Source: Miltoncostaea marina (lineage in GTDB: Bacteria > Actinomycetota > Thermoleophilia > Miltoncostaeales > Miltoncostaeaceae). From it: DNA of 64,000 bases. Positions 7,481 to 15,846 of this stretch are shown here, one piece after another (positions within the stretch are counted from its first letter, which is position 1; the number at the start of each line of letters is the position of its first letter). The notes beneath the pieces are model-generated. The model saw nothing but the letters and a program-made list of their open reading frames with translations. It made no database searches and was not told where the DNA came from. A program made the position numbers and the translations under genes. Location of the stretch: contig NZ_CP064655.1 in NCBI RefSeq assembly GCF_018141525.1, forward strand, positions 1,240,001 to 1,304,000, given 5' to 3'.

Positions 7481-7858
7481 GTGTCCCGACGACTGATCTC
7501 CGCCCTCGCCGCCCTCGCCGCCCTCGCGGCCCTCGCGGCCGCGGCCGTGGCGCTGCTGCTGCGCCGCCGCGCGCGCGCCGACCGGGGGCGGCTCGAATGG
7601 GAGGGCCCCGGCGAGGGCGCGACGGAGGGCGTCGGCGGCACCGGCGACGACGCGCGCCTGCTCGCCCGGGTGGAGACCGAGCTCTTCCGCGACCCCGCGC
7701 TGCCGAAGGGCGACATCGTGCTCGACGCCGTGGGCGGCGTCGTGACCCTCCGCGGCCAGGTGGCGCCCGAGCTGGTGGAGGACGTCGCCGTGCGCGTCGG
7801 CGCGGTCGAGGGCGTCGTGCGGGTCGAGAACCTGCTCCACGCGGCCGCCGGGGAGTAG
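7481..7858 (+). CDS. Membrane-anchored BON-domain protein
   Basis: A 125-residue protein with an N-terminal hydrophobic helix (LISALAALAALAALAAAAVA) then an Arg-rich stop-transfer, RRRARADR. A BON domain follows, starting at DDARLLARVETELFRD and running through GDIVLDAVGGVVTLRGQV to VRVENLLHA. BON domains bind membranes or lipids and are common in osmotic-stress proteins. Four in-frame GTG codons cluster at 7463-7481. I chose 7481 because GGAGGT at 7465-7470 lies 10 bases before it; 7475 is also possible. It is followed after 10 bp by an SRPBCC protein. Confidence 0.75.
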   Translation: MSRRLISALAALAALAALAAAAVALLLRRRARADRGRLEWEGPGEGATEGVGGTGDDARLLARVETELFRDPALPKGDIVLDAVGGVVTLRGQVAPELVEDVAVRVGAVEGVVRVENLLHAAAGE

Positions 7859-7868
7859 CGCCCTGTCG

Positions 7869-8303
7869 GTGCTGCGGGTCGTGGGCGAGCTGCCGCTGCC
7901 CGTGGCGCCCGAGCGCGCCTGGAGCGTCTGGTCGCGGGTGGAGGACTGGCCGCGCTGGGACTGGATGGGCTCCGCCGACGCGCGCTGGCTGTCGGGGGAG
8001 CCCTGGACCGTCGGCGCCCGGCTGCGGGTGGGCCACCGCCCCCGGACCTTCGACGCGACGCTCGTGGTGGCCGACCCGCCGCGCGAGGTGGCGTGGGAGG
8101 CGGGCGCGCTCGGCATCCGGGGGCGCCACGCCTTCCGCTTCCTGCCGCGCGAGGGCGGATGCGTGATCCAGACCGCCGAGACGTTCACGGGCCGGGGGGC
8201 ACGCCTGCTGCGCCCGCTCGTGCGCTGGTTCTGGGGCCGGCAGCTGCGCGCCTTCCGCCGCCACCTCGAGCGGGTGGAGGCCGGGGGGCGCCCTAGCGCC
8301 TGA
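7869..8303 (+). CDS. SRPBCC (START/polyketide-cyclase fold) protein
   Basis: A 144-residue SRPBCC protein. It begins with the standard VVGELPLPVAPERAWSVWSR (first strand and helix), then VEDWPRWDWM, the ligand-cavity strands RLRVGHRPRTFDATLVVA and FRFLPREGGCVIQTAETF, and the long C-terminal helix RPLVRWFWGRQLRAFRRHLE. SRPBCC proteins bind hydrophobic ligands; substrate is not predictable. GTG start, 10 bp after the BON gene, so the two are probably co-transcribed. The last 11 bp overlap the convergent CBS-GTPase gene. Confidence 0.8.
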   Translation: MLRVVGELPLPVAPERAWSVWSRVEDWPRWDWMGSADARWLSGEPWTVGARLRVGHRPRTFDATLVVADPPREVAWEAGALGIRGRHAFRFLPREGGCVIQTAETFTGRGARLLRPLVRWFWGRQLRAFRRHLERVEAGGRPSA

Positions 8304-9198
8304 GGGCGAGCGCCTCCAGCCAGCGGGCCCAGCCGTCCACGCCCCGGTCGTCGCGGCCGGCGGCGACGGGGAAGACCTCCATGCCCGCGCACCGCGCGCG
8401 CAGCGGCTCGAGCGCCCGGGCCACCTCGACGTCGTCGGCCTCGTCCATGCGGGTGACCACCAGCGCCTGGACGTCGGTGAGCGCCTCGGCGCGCAGCTCC
8501 CCCAGCCGGCCGGCGGGCATCACCGCCACCTGGGCGTCCTCGCCGATGGGCGGCGACTCCTCGAGCGTGCCGTCGCGGTCCTCCACCAGGATCAGCTGGG
8601 CGTCGCCGAGCCGCTCCACCGCGCGGGCCAGGCCCGCGCGCCAGTGCGCGTGCGGGTCCTCCACGACGGGCGCGCCCATCAGGCGCCGCGGCGCGCCGCC
8701 GGCCTCGTCGGCGGACGGTACGGAGGCGTTGGCCTGGACGACCGCCGTCGCCACCCGCGGCAGGCGCGACAGGGCCTGGATGAGCAGCGTGGTCTTGCCC
8801 GCGCCCGCCGGGCCGGCCAGGCGCACGATGACCGGCCGCCGATGGCGCCGCCCGATGCCCCGGTCGAGCGCCGCGCGGAGGATCGCCACGGCGTCGGCGC
8901 GGGTCACGACGCCCGCCGGCGCCCCCTCGTCCCAGACCACCGCGATCTCGGCCTCGCCCATCAGCGCCTCCATGACGGCGGCCGCGTCGTCGTCGCCCTG
9001 CGCCCGGTGCACGCGCTCGGGCCCGAGCAGCACGTGCTCGCCGCCGGGCCCGGGCGTCCAGACGCCGACCACGTCCCCGTCCTCGACCACCGGCAGGTGG
9101 CGCACGTCGGCCGCCGCCATCAGGCGGGCGATCTCGCCGGCGGGCTCGTCGCGGCGCACGACGACCGGCCGGGCGCTCATGATGTCGCGGATCCTCAT
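8293..9198 (-). CDS. CBS-pair domain fused to a HypB/UreG-like P-loop GTPase
   Basis: A 301-residue protein with two parts. Residues 1-125 form a CBS pair, starting RIRDIMSARPVVVRRDEPAG with a second half ending APAGVVTRADAVAIL; CBS pairs sense adenine nucleotides. Residues 145-301 are a G3E-type P-loop NTPase: LAGPAGAGKTTLL (Walker A), LILVEDRDGT in the place of the HypB ENVG strand, and VVTRMDEADD where NKxD is expected (Lys to Arg). HypB/UreG relatives insert metals, but no hydrogenase or urease gene is present. The ATG overlaps the stop of the trehalose synthase (ATGA), so the two products are made together. A regulatory or chaperone role for TreT is a guess. Confidence 0.75.
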   Translation of the reverse strand: MRIRDIMSARPVVVRRDEPAGEIARLMAAADVRHLPVVEDGDVVGVWTPGPGGEHVLLGPERVHRAQGDDDAAAVMEALMGEAEIAVVWDEGAPAGVVTRADAVAILRAALDRGIGRRHRRPVIVRLAGPAGAGKTTLLIQALSRLPRVATAVVQANASVPSADEAGGAPRRLMGAPVVEDPHAHWRAGLARAVERLGDAQLILVEDRDGTLEESPPIGEDAQVAVMPAGRLGELRAEALTDVQALVVTRMDEADDVEVARALEPLRARCAGMEVFPVAAGRDDRGVDGWARWLEALALRR

Positions 9199-10709
9199 GC
9201 GGCCTCCGGCGGCGTCGCGGACGAACGGACGGCGGCCAGGCGGTCCTCGACCAGCCGCCCGAGAAGGATGGCGTAGTCGGCGAGCTGGCGCAGGTTGAGC
9301 GACTCGCGGCGCGCCCGCTCGTGCGCCGCGCGGCCCAGCGCGGCCGCCCGGGCCGGGTCGGCGAGCAGCCCGGCCACGGCGCCGGCGAACGCCCCCAGGT
9401 CGCGCGGGTCGTCCACCAGCACCCCGTCGAGGCCGTCGGTGATCTGGTCGCGGATGCCGCCCACGGCGCTCGCCACCACGGGCCGGCCCTTGCACATCGC
9501 CTCGGTCACCGTCAGCCCGAAGCCCTCGCGCAGGCTCTTCTGCACCACGACCGCCGCGTGGCGCTGGAGCGCGTTGACGATCGCGGCGTTCTCGTCGCCG
9601 TCCTCCATCGGCAGGGCGGCCACGTGCACCCGCCGGCGCAGCCGCGCCGGCAGCGCGCGCCACGCGGCGAGCAGCGCGTCCATCACGGCGGGGCCGTCCG
9701 GGTCGTCGGCGACGCTCGCGATCGCCGGCCCGGCCAGCACGAGGTCGGCGTCCCCGGCGGCGTCGCCCATGCGGGCGAACCCCTCCATCACCCCGAGGTG
9801 GTCCTTCAGGCGGTCCCAGCGCGACACCTGCACCACCAGCGGGCGGCCGGGCGGCGGCGGGCCGCCCTCGCGGACGACGTCCGCCCGCCGGCACACCCGC
9901 AGCGGCGATCCGTCGTCGCGGCGGCCGACCGGCGCGGTGGCGCGCCCAGGGCCCGCGAGGAGGCCGGCGGCGGCCAGCACCGCCGGCACGGCGGCGTCGT
10001 CCATTGGCGCGTTCTTCGCCGTGAAGGGGTCGATCGAGGGCCGCATCACGTGAACGCGCGCCGGGTCCACGCCGGGCGGCGCGTCGGCGGCGCGCGAGAC
10101 GATCACCGCGTCGGCCGCCGCGACGTAGGGCAGCAGGAAGCGCCAGCCGCGCGCGGCCTCCGGGTCGCCGGGGTCGTCGCAGCCGATGTGCGAGCGCCAC
10201 ACCACGATGGCGCGCAGACGGCGGGCGGCGGGGGCGAGGCCGGCGGTCTGCGGGTCGTGCAGCAGCACCACGTCGCCGGGCGCCACGAGCCCGGCGAGCG
10301 CCGCCGCGTTCTCGGCGAGGACCCCCTCGTACACCTCGCGCTCGGCGGCGCCGAGCGGCCCGCCGTCGCCCGGGTCGCCGTGGAGCAGGTGGTGCAGGCG
10401 CTTCGTGACCTCGAAGAAGGCGGGCGTCCCCTCGATCACCAGCCAGCGCGCGTCGGCGCCGGCGCCGCGGGCGTAGCCGACCAGCGGCCGCATCATCTCG
10501 GCCACCCCGCCGCCGCGGGCGGAGGAGCTGACCGTCCAGATGACGCGCCCGCGCAGGCGCCGGGCGCCGCCGCGCACCGCGCCCTCGTACCGCGCCTGGT
10601 CGGCGTCGTCCAGCAGGCCGGCGAAGCGCTCCAGCAGGTGCACGGGCGCGGGCTCCTCGCGCGGTCGCAGCCGCGAGGCGCCGGGCGGCGGTGGGCGCTC
10701 GAGCCGCAC
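9195..10709 (-). CDS. treT: Trehalose synthase TreT-like glycosyltransferase (GT4)
   Basis: A 504-residue GT4 enzyme similar to TreT, which makes trehalose from a nucleotide-glucose and glucose. Family marks are GRVIWTVSSSARGGGVAEMM, HDPQTAGLAPAARR, WRSHIGCDD, PSIDPFTAKN, VVQVSRWDRLKDHLGVMEGF, and the EX7E-like donor loop SLREGFGLTVTEAMCKGRPV. The N-terminal Rossmann domain holds the acceptor and the C-terminal one the nucleotide sugar. It is the first gene of a two-gene unit with the CBS-GTPase. Trehalose is a common osmoprotectant, consistent with the stress proteins around it. A trehalose phosphorylase of the same subfamily is the main alternative. Confidence 0.85.
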   Translation of the reverse strand: MRLERPPPPGASRLRPREEPAPVHLLERFAGLLDDADQARYEGAVRGGARRLRGRVIWTVSSSARGGGVAEMMRPLVGYARGAGADARWLVIEGTPAFFEVTKRLHHLLHGDPGDGGPLGAAEREVYEGVLAENAAALAGLVAPGDVVLLHDPQTAGLAPAARRLRAIVVWRSHIGCDDPGDPEAARGWRFLLPYVAAADAVIVSRAADAPPGVDPARVHVMRPSIDPFTAKNAPMDDAAVPAVLAAAGLLAGPGRATAPVGRRDDGSPLRVCRRADVVREGGPPPPGRPLVVQVSRWDRLKDHLGVMEGFARMGDAAGDADLVLAGPAIASVADDPDGPAVMDALLAAWRALPARLRRRVHVAALPMEDGDENAAIVNALQRHAAVVVQKSLREGFGLTVTEAMCKGRPVVASAVGGIRDQITDGLDGVLVDDPRDLGAFAGAVAGLLADPARAAALGRAAHERARRESLNLRQLADYAILLGRLVEDRLAAVRSSATPPEAA

Positions 10710-10762
10710 GGCCCGATCGTACGCCCCTCGCGCGCGGGGCGGCCGGATGAGATGGTGGCCCG

Positions 10763-13198
10763 GTGAGCCGGACGGACGCGCAGTCCCTGCTCCTGATGGA
10801 CGGCCGCACCGTGGCCGTGCGCCCGGCCGCCCCGGGCGACGAGGAGCGGATCGCCGCCCTCTTCGAGGGCCTCTCGCCGCTCTCGCGCGCGATGCGCTTC
10901 GGCGCGATGCGCCAGGGGCTCACGTCCGAGGAGGCGCGGGCCATGGCCACCGCCGGCGCCGGCGGCGTCGCCCTGCTCGTGCTGTCGGGCGCGGAGTTCG
11001 ACCGGCCGGTCGCGCTCGCGCGCTACGACCGCCGCCCGGGCGCGCCCGAGGCCGAGCTCGCGATGGCCGTCGCCGACGCCTGGCAGGGGCGCGGCGTCGG
11101 CACCGCGCTGCTCGAGCGCCTGCTGCGCCAGGCGCACGCGGACGGCGTGGACGCGCTCTGGGCGCTCGTCCGCCCGGACAACCGCCGCATGCTCAACATG
11201 CTGCGCGACCTCGGCTGCGACCTGGAGCGCGAGCACCGCTCGGGCGAGGTGACCCTGCGGCTGCCCACCTCGGTCGACGACGACCTCGAGGAGGCGTCGA
11301 TCGGCCGCTTCGCGCGCGCGGCCGCCGCCTCGCTCGAGCCCATGATGCGGCCGCGGTCCATCGCCGTGGTCGGCGACCCCGCCGGGCCCGGCTCCCCGGC
11401 GGCGGCGCTGGTGGAGGCGCTCGTCGCGAGCGGCTTCGCCGGCCCGGTCACGTCGGTCGGCCCCGGCGCGGGGGGGGTGGCCGGCGCGCCGGCGGCGCCC
11501 TCGCTGGCGGCCCTGCCCGCGCCGGTCGACCTCGTGGTGGCCGCGGTGCCGGCGGGCGACGCGCCGGCCGTGGCCCGCCAGGCCGTCGGCCGCGGGGCGC
11601 GGGCCATGATCGTCACGTCGGCCGGGTTCGCCGAGGCCGGCGCGGAGGGCGCGGCCCTCGAGGCCGAGCTGCTGCGCGTGGTGCGCACCGGCGGCATGCG
11701 CATGATCGGCCCCAACTGCCTGGGGGTGTCCAGCACCGCCCCGCCCTTCGAGGCGAGCCTGGCGCCGAGCTCGCCCCGTCCCGGCCACATCGCCATCGCC
11801 TCGCAGAGCGGCGGCGTCAACGTGGCCGCGCTCGCCTACTACGCCCGCCGCGGGGTGGGCCTGTCGGCGCTGGTGAGCCTCGGCAACAAGGCGGACGTGT
11901 CCTCCAACGACATGCTCGCCTGGTGGGAGGGCGACGAGCGCACCCGGGTGGTGCTGCTCTACATGGAGGGCTTCGGCAACCCGCGCCGCTTCGCCCGCCT
12001 GGCGCGCCGGGTGAGCCGCACCACGCCGATCGTGGCGCTGAAGGCCGGCCGCGGGCCGGCCGGCCGGCGGGGGACCGGATCGCACACCGCCGCCCTGGCG
12101 GCGGCCGAGGCGCCCTCCGACGCGCTCTTCGACCTGGCCGGCGTGGTGCGCGTGACCACCGCCCGCGAGCTGCTCGAGGCGGGCGAGCTGCTGGCCGCGC
12201 AGCCGCTGCCGGCGGGCAACCGGGTCGCCGTGCTGACCAACGCGGGCGGCCACGGGGTGCTGGCGGTCGACGCCTGCGAGACGAACGGCCTGGTCGTGCC
12301 GCCGCTGTCGCCGCGGCTCGCCGCGGCCCTCGCCCGCGCCGCGCCCGGCATCGCGGGCGCATCCAACCCGGTCGACCTGGGCGCCGGCGCCGCGCCGCGC
12401 GAGCTGGCCGAGGCCGGCCGCCTGCTGCGCGACTCGGGCGAGGCGGACGCGCTGGTGGTCGTGGTGGCGCCGGTCCGCGGCCGCGACCAGGCGGCCGCGA
12501 TGCGCGCCGTCCAGGAGCTCGCAGACGGGTCGCTGCCGATCGTCGGCTGCGCCGGCGGGGAGGAGCCGGGCGCGGTCGCGCCCGACGCGGCGCGTCCGGT
12601 GCCGTGGTTCGCCCTGCCCGAGAGCGCCGCCCGGGCGCTCGGCAACGCCGCCCGCGCCGCCGCCGCGGCGCGCCGCCCGGCCGACCCCACGCGCCGGCCG
12701 GAGGGCCTCGACCGCGCGGCCGCGCGCGCCGTGCTGGGGCGCACGCCGCCGGGCGGGCAGCTGCCCGACGACGACGTGGCGGAGATGCTCGCCGCGTACG
12801 GCATCGCGGTCGGCGCCGCCGGCGCGCCGCGCGAGGCGGGCGTCGACCTGATGGTCGGCGCGGCGGGCGACCCGGTGTTCGGCCCGCTCGTGCTCGCCGG
12901 CATCGGGGGCGTCGAGGCCGGCCTGTGGCGCGACCGGGGCGTGGCGCTCGCGCCGGTCGGGCCGGTCACCGCGGCCGAGCTGTGGGGCGGGCTGCGCGGC
13001 GCCGAGCTGCTCGATGGCGGGCGGGACGCGCCGGGCGCCGACCGGCAGGCGCTGGCCGACCTCGTCGCCCGGGTCGGGTGGCTGGCGGCCGACCAGCCGC
13101 TGCTGGGCGAGCTGGAGTGCGACCCGGTGCGGGCGCCGGCCGGCGGGCGGGCGGTGGTGCTGCGCGCGCGGGCCGCCCGCGCGCCCGAGTCAGGCTGA
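10763..13198 (+). CDS. GNAT acetyltransferase fused to an acyl-CoA-synthetase-like (NDP-forming) protein with a shortened ATP-grasp region
   Basis: An 811-residue fusion. Residues 1-175 are a GNAT domain (VADAWQGRGVGTALLERLL is the acetyl-CoA loop). About 190-310 is a CoA-binding Rossmann domain (SIAVVGDPAGPGSPAAALVE), and about 325-640 the succinyl-CoA-ligase-like part, with IASQSGGVN, SLGNKADVSSND and GTGSHTAALA, where the His is the phosphohistidine in ADP-forming acetyl-CoA synthetases. The order matches the Pat/AcuA-type fused family. The C-terminal ATP-grasp is odd: after MLAAYGIAVGAAGAPREAG the sequence jumps straight to VDLMVGAAGDPVFGPLVLAG, omitting the subdomain with the ATP-binding Lys. 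It may therefore act only as an acetyltransferase. GTG start. Confidence 0.82.
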   Translation: MSRTDAQSLLLMDGRTVAVRPAAPGDEERIAALFEGLSPLSRAMRFGAMRQGLTSEEARAMATAGAGGVALLVLSGAEFDRPVALARYDRRPGAPEAELAMAVADAWQGRGVGTALLERLLRQAHADGVDALWALVRPDNRRMLNMLRDLGCDLEREHRSGEVTLRLPTSVDDDLEEASIGRFARAAAASLEPMMRPRSIAVVGDPAGPGSPAAALVEALVASGFAGPVTSVGPGAGGVAGAPAAPSLAALPAPVDLVVAAVPAGDAPAVARQAVGRGARAMIVTSAGFAEAGAEGAALEAELLRVVRTGGMRMIGPNCLGVSSTAPPFEASLAPSSPRPGHIAIASQSGGVNVAALAYYARRGVGLSALVSLGNKADVSSNDMLAWWEGDERTRVVLLYMEGFGNPRRFARLARRVSRTTPIVALKAGRGPAGRRGTGSHTAALAAAEAPSDALFDLAGVVRVTTARELLEAGELLAAQPLPAGNRVAVLTNAGGHGVLAVDACETNGLVVPPLSPRLAAALARAAPGIAGASNPVDLGAGAAPRELAEAGRLLRDSGEADALVVVVAPVRGRDQAAAMRAVQELADGSLPIVGCAGGEEPGAVAPDAARPVPWFALPESAARALGNAARAAAAARRPADPTRRPEGLDRAAARAVLGRTPPGGQLPDDDVAEMLAAYGIAVGAAGAPREAGVDLMVGAAGDPVFGPLVLAGIGGVEAGLWRDRGVALAPVGPVTAAELWGGLRGAELLDGGRDAPGADRQALADLVARVGWLAADQPLLGELECDPVRAPAGGRAVVLRARAARAPESG

Positions 13199-14092
13199 GC
13201 CGGCCCCGGGGCGCTCGCCCGGCACGATCAGCACCGGCCGGTGCGCGCCGTGCAGCAGGCCCATCGCCACGCTGCCGAGCAGGATCCGGCGGGCCGGCGA
13301 GCGACCGCGCGAGCCGACCGCGATCACCGCGGCGCCGCGCGCGTCGGCGAGGGCGGCGACGGCCTCGACCACGTCGCCAGCGCCCGGCGCCCGGCCGCCC
13401 TCGTCGCCGAGCAGGACGGTCTCCAGGCGGGCCGGGCCGGGCGGCGCCACGTCGGGCGGACCGGCCGGAGCGCCGGGGTCGCGCACGCTCGCCGCGACGA
13501 GCTCGCGGGGCGCGAGCAGCTCCGCCGCCGTCGCGAGGGCCCGCCGGGCGCCGTCCGAGCCGTCCCAGGCAACCACCACCGGCCCGTCGCCGCAGGCGGC
13601 CCGCACGTCGCTCGTCATCGGGTGGGGCACCACCAGCACCGGGCGGGTGCTGTGGTGCACCAGCAGGTCGGAGACGCTGCCCAGCACGGCGGCGGCGCCG
13701 CCGAGGCCCCGCGCGCCGACGACCGCCGCCGCGACCTCGTGGTCGCCGGCGAGGCGGGCGAGGGTGAGCCCCTCGCCGCCGTAGGAGCGGTGCACGAGCG
13801 GCGTCGCCTCCCAGCCGGCGGCGCGCGCGAGCGCGACGCCCGAGGCCGCGATGCGCTCGGCCTCGTCGGCGCCCTCGCGCTCGATGAGCGCCTGCAGCTC
13901 GTCGAGGGTGGCGGCCCGCCGCCACAGCACCCGCCGCAGCTCGGGGCTCGCGAACGGCGGCACCCACAGGTGCACGACCAGGGCGGAGCGGCCCGGCAGC
14001 AGGCGGGCGCCCGCGTCGATCGCGCCGGCCGCCGCGGGCGAGCCGTCGTAGCCGACGAGCAGGTCCGCCCGTGTGCGCCCGTCCGGAATCAC
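13190..14092 (-). CDS. Tandem universal stress protein (two UspA domains)
   Basis: A 300-residue protein with two UspA domains. Domain 1 starts ADLLVGYDGSPAAAGAIDAG and ends VGARGLGGAAAVLGSVSDLL...PVLVVP, with the ATP-loop G-x2-G-x9-G-S. Domain 2 runs from VVVAWDGSDGARRALATA to AVGSRGRSPARRILLGSVAM...PVLIVP. Both loops look intact, so ATP binding is likely. Tandem USPs in actinobacteria respond to hypoxia or nitrosative stress. The GTG at 14092 gives the expected start. It is convergent with the GNAT-fusion gene (9 bp overlap). The upstream TetR gene is divergent and only 58 bp away, so its product could bind the shared spacer. Confidence 0.9.
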   Translation of the reverse strand: MIPDGRTRADLLVGYDGSPAAAGAIDAGARLLPGRSALVVHLWVPPFASPELRRVLWRRAATLDELQALIEREGADEAERIAASGVALARAAGWEATPLVHRSYGGEGLTLARLAGDHEVAAAVVGARGLGGAAAVLGSVSDLLVHHSTRPVLVVPHPMTSDVRAACGDGPVVVAWDGSDGARRALATAAELLAPRELVAASVRDPGAPAGPPDVAPPGPARLETVLLGDEGGRAPGAGDVVEAVAALADARGAAVIAVGSRGRSPARRILLGSVAMGLLHGAHRPVLIVPGERPGAGSA

Positions 14093-14150
14093 CGGCGCAG
14101 TATGCCGGATGCACCCGGTCGCCCCACGGGCCGCGCGAGGTTGGCGCGGC

Positions 14151-14813
14151 ATGGCGGGCCCTCCGACGTCGCCCGGCGCGCCGCGCCGCCGCCGGCCCCT
14201 CACCCGGGCCGAGATCCTCGGGGCGGCGCTGGCGCTCATCGACGAGCGCGGCCTCCACGCCCTGTCGATGCGCGCGCTCGGGGCGCGGCCGGGGGTGGAG
14301 GCGATGGCGCTCTCCCGTCACGTGGCCGGCACGCGCGGCGTGCTCGAGGGGGTGGTCGACATGCTGCTCGCCGAGCCCGGCGCCGGGCCTCGGCCGAGCG
14401 GCGGGTGGCGCGAGGTGCTCGCCGGCCGCGCGCGCGGCTGCCGGCGGCTCCTGCGCGCGCACCCGCGGGCCGTCGCGCTGCTGTCGGGGCGCCCCGAGCG
14501 CTCCGACGTGGCGGCGCGCGAGGCGAGCGAGTGGCTGCTGCGGCACCTCTGCGCGTGCGCGTTCGGCGAGGATGACGCGGTCCGCGCGGTGCGCCTCGTC
14601 AACCGCTGCGTGATGGGCGTCTCGCTGGACGAGCGGCCCGCCGGCGACGACGAGCGCGGGGGAGGGGCTGCCCGACGAGGGCGTACCCGCCGCTGCGCGC
14701 GCTGCTCGCCGACATGGCGCGACCCGGCCGCGGCGACGAGGGGCTCTTCGAGCCCGGCATCGAGGCTGCTGGACGGCCTCGAGCGCCGGCTGGGGGCCCT
14801 CGCCGCCCGCTGA
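14151..14813 (+). CDS. TetR-family regulator with an apparently frameshifted C-terminus
   Basis: The N-terminal DNA-binding domain is clear: PLTRAEILGAALALIDERGL, then LSMRALGARPGVEAMALSRHV in place of the usual helix-turn-helix. The ligand domain continues to VSLDERPAGDDERGG. After that the open frame gives Arg/Cys-rich nonsense, while the expected end of a TetR_C domain is present in other frames: GLPDEG in one, YPPLRALLADMARPGRGDEG in the next, and LLDGLERRLGALAAR back in the original. Each step needs one extra base to be ignored (near 14658-14667, 14680-14683 and 14763-14766), together restoring frame. Either three consensus insertions or true decay explains this. Divergent from the USP gene, its likely target. 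Confidence 0.6.
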   Translation: MAGPPTSPGAPRRRRPLTRAEILGAALALIDERGLHALSMRALGARPGVEAMALSRHVAGTRGVLEGVVDMLLAEPGAGPRPSGGWREVLAGRARGCRRLLRAHPRAVALLSGRPERSDVAAREASEWLLRHLCACAFGEDDAVRAVRLVNRCVMGVSLDERPAGDDERGGGAARRGRTRRCARCSPTWRDPAAATRGSSSPASRLLDGLERRLGALAAR

Positions 14814-15168
14814 GCGGAGCGCCCGTGGCGCCGGCCGTGCGGCCGGGGCGGGCGCGCGGGCCTCGGGGCGCCCCCCGGCGCCGGCCGCGTCAGCGGCAGG
14901 GGCGCCCGGCGGTCCGGGCCGACCGACCGGCGGGCCCCGGGCGGGCACGGCGCCGACACACTTGCCCGCGCAACCTTTACGCCGTATACTGAACGCACCG
15001 TAAGGAGTCCGTCGCACACCGGGCTCCGCGCCGGAGGACCGACACCCCCTCCGGCGACGGCGGCGTGGACACGACACCCCCCGCGCGATCCCGGCCGTGC
15101 CGCGGGCCACCGCTTCCCCCGGTCCGCGGCACGGCGGGACACCCCATTCGCGAGGAGCCCAGGAGCGC
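14814..15168. other. Intergenic region, no gene seen
   Basis: About 355 bp without a convincing coding frame. The first 130 bp are G/C-rich with several short inverted repeats (for example CGCCGGCC and GGCCGGGG blocks), probably the end of the TetR transcript. The last 200 bp hold the promoter described separately and a long 5' leader for the CxxCxGxG protein. Confidence 0.6.
14962..14990 (+). promoter_or_regulatory. Sigma-70-type promoter with flanking inverted repeat
   Basis: TTGCCC at 14962-14967 and TATACT at 14985-14990 are 17 bp apart, one of the best -35/-10 pairs in the window. CCTTTACG just before the -10 and CGTAAGG just after it form an imperfect inverted repeat that could be an operator. 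It would drive the mini-protein at 15169 with a leader of about 170 nt. Confidence 0.55.
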
Positions 15169-15420
15169 ATGCCGACGGTCGTCGAGGCCCGGACCATCCC
15201 GGTCCGCTACGAGAGCTGGCAGGAGTGGCGGGCCACCGTCCGCGAGGCGGCGGCCCGGCGGGCGGAGCCGGTCGCCCGGGTGCCCACCGAGTTCTGCGCG
15301 CTCTGCTGGGGCGCGGGCCGGGTGCTGGGGGCCGCGCCCAACGGCGAGGGCCTCGTGCCCGTGCCGTGCGGCTGGTGCGGCGGCGCCGGCCGTCTCCCGG
15401 TCGCCCCGCCCGGCCCCTGA
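15169..15420 (+). CDS. Small CxxCxGxG zinc-finger protein
   Basis: An 83-residue protein with an ATG start preceded by AGGAG. Residues 1-45 are polar and helical (IPVRYESWQEWRATVREAAA). The second half has two DnaJ-type zinc knuckles, CALCWGAGRV and CGWCGGAGRL, separated by a short loop, enough for one zinc. There is no J domain, so it is not DnaJ. Similar small CxxCxGxG proteins may be zinc-dependent chaperone adaptors or RNA-binding proteins. It has its own strong promoter and stands alone. Function not known. Confidence 0.7.
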   Translation: MPTVVEARTIPVRYESWQEWRATVREAAARRAEPVARVPTEFCALCWGAGRVLGAAPNGEGLVPVPCGWCGGAGRLPVAPPGP

Positions 15421-15510
15421 GCCGGGGCCGCGCGCCGAGCGGGCGCGTGGCCGCCGCAGGAGCCGCGCCGGGCTCGCACGCGATCGACGCGTGGCGCGTG
15501 CGACGATCGG

Positions 15511-15551
15511 CGCACGGGTCCAGGGGGTTGCCGGACCGTTGAGAACCGCAA
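15511..15551 (+). repeat. Copy A of a 41-bp imperfect direct repeat
   Basis: It matches 15875-15915 at 34 of 41 positions. The shared core is CCAGGGGGTT, then one variable base, then CCGGACCG; both copies end ACCGCAA. An inverted repeat lies just upstream of each copy. Confidence 0.7.
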
Positions 15552-15846
15552 CCGCAACCGCGACCGCGACGGCCGGCGCGCGCGGGCGCGACGGCGCCGG
15601 CCGTGCTCCGCCGCCCCGGCGCACCGCCCGCGGATTGAGCGCGGGCTCGCCGGGGACCGGGCGGGGATTCGCGGCCAGCCCGGGAGCCGGCGGGTCTGCG
15701 AGATGCACGGCGCGCGCCGCTGACGAGCGCGGGCGGTCGCGCCGGGCGGCGTGAGGACGCCGCGCGGCGGGCGTCCGCACGACCGCGCTCGCGGGCTCGC
15801 TGATCGAGCCGCGGGCGCCGTGGACGTCGCACCCGCCGTCTGTGCG

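Noticed and set aside
15544-15571. ACCGCA/ACCGCG short tandem repeat
   Set aside because: Only about four imperfect units; too short to call a separate repeat element, kept as part of the non-coding region note.
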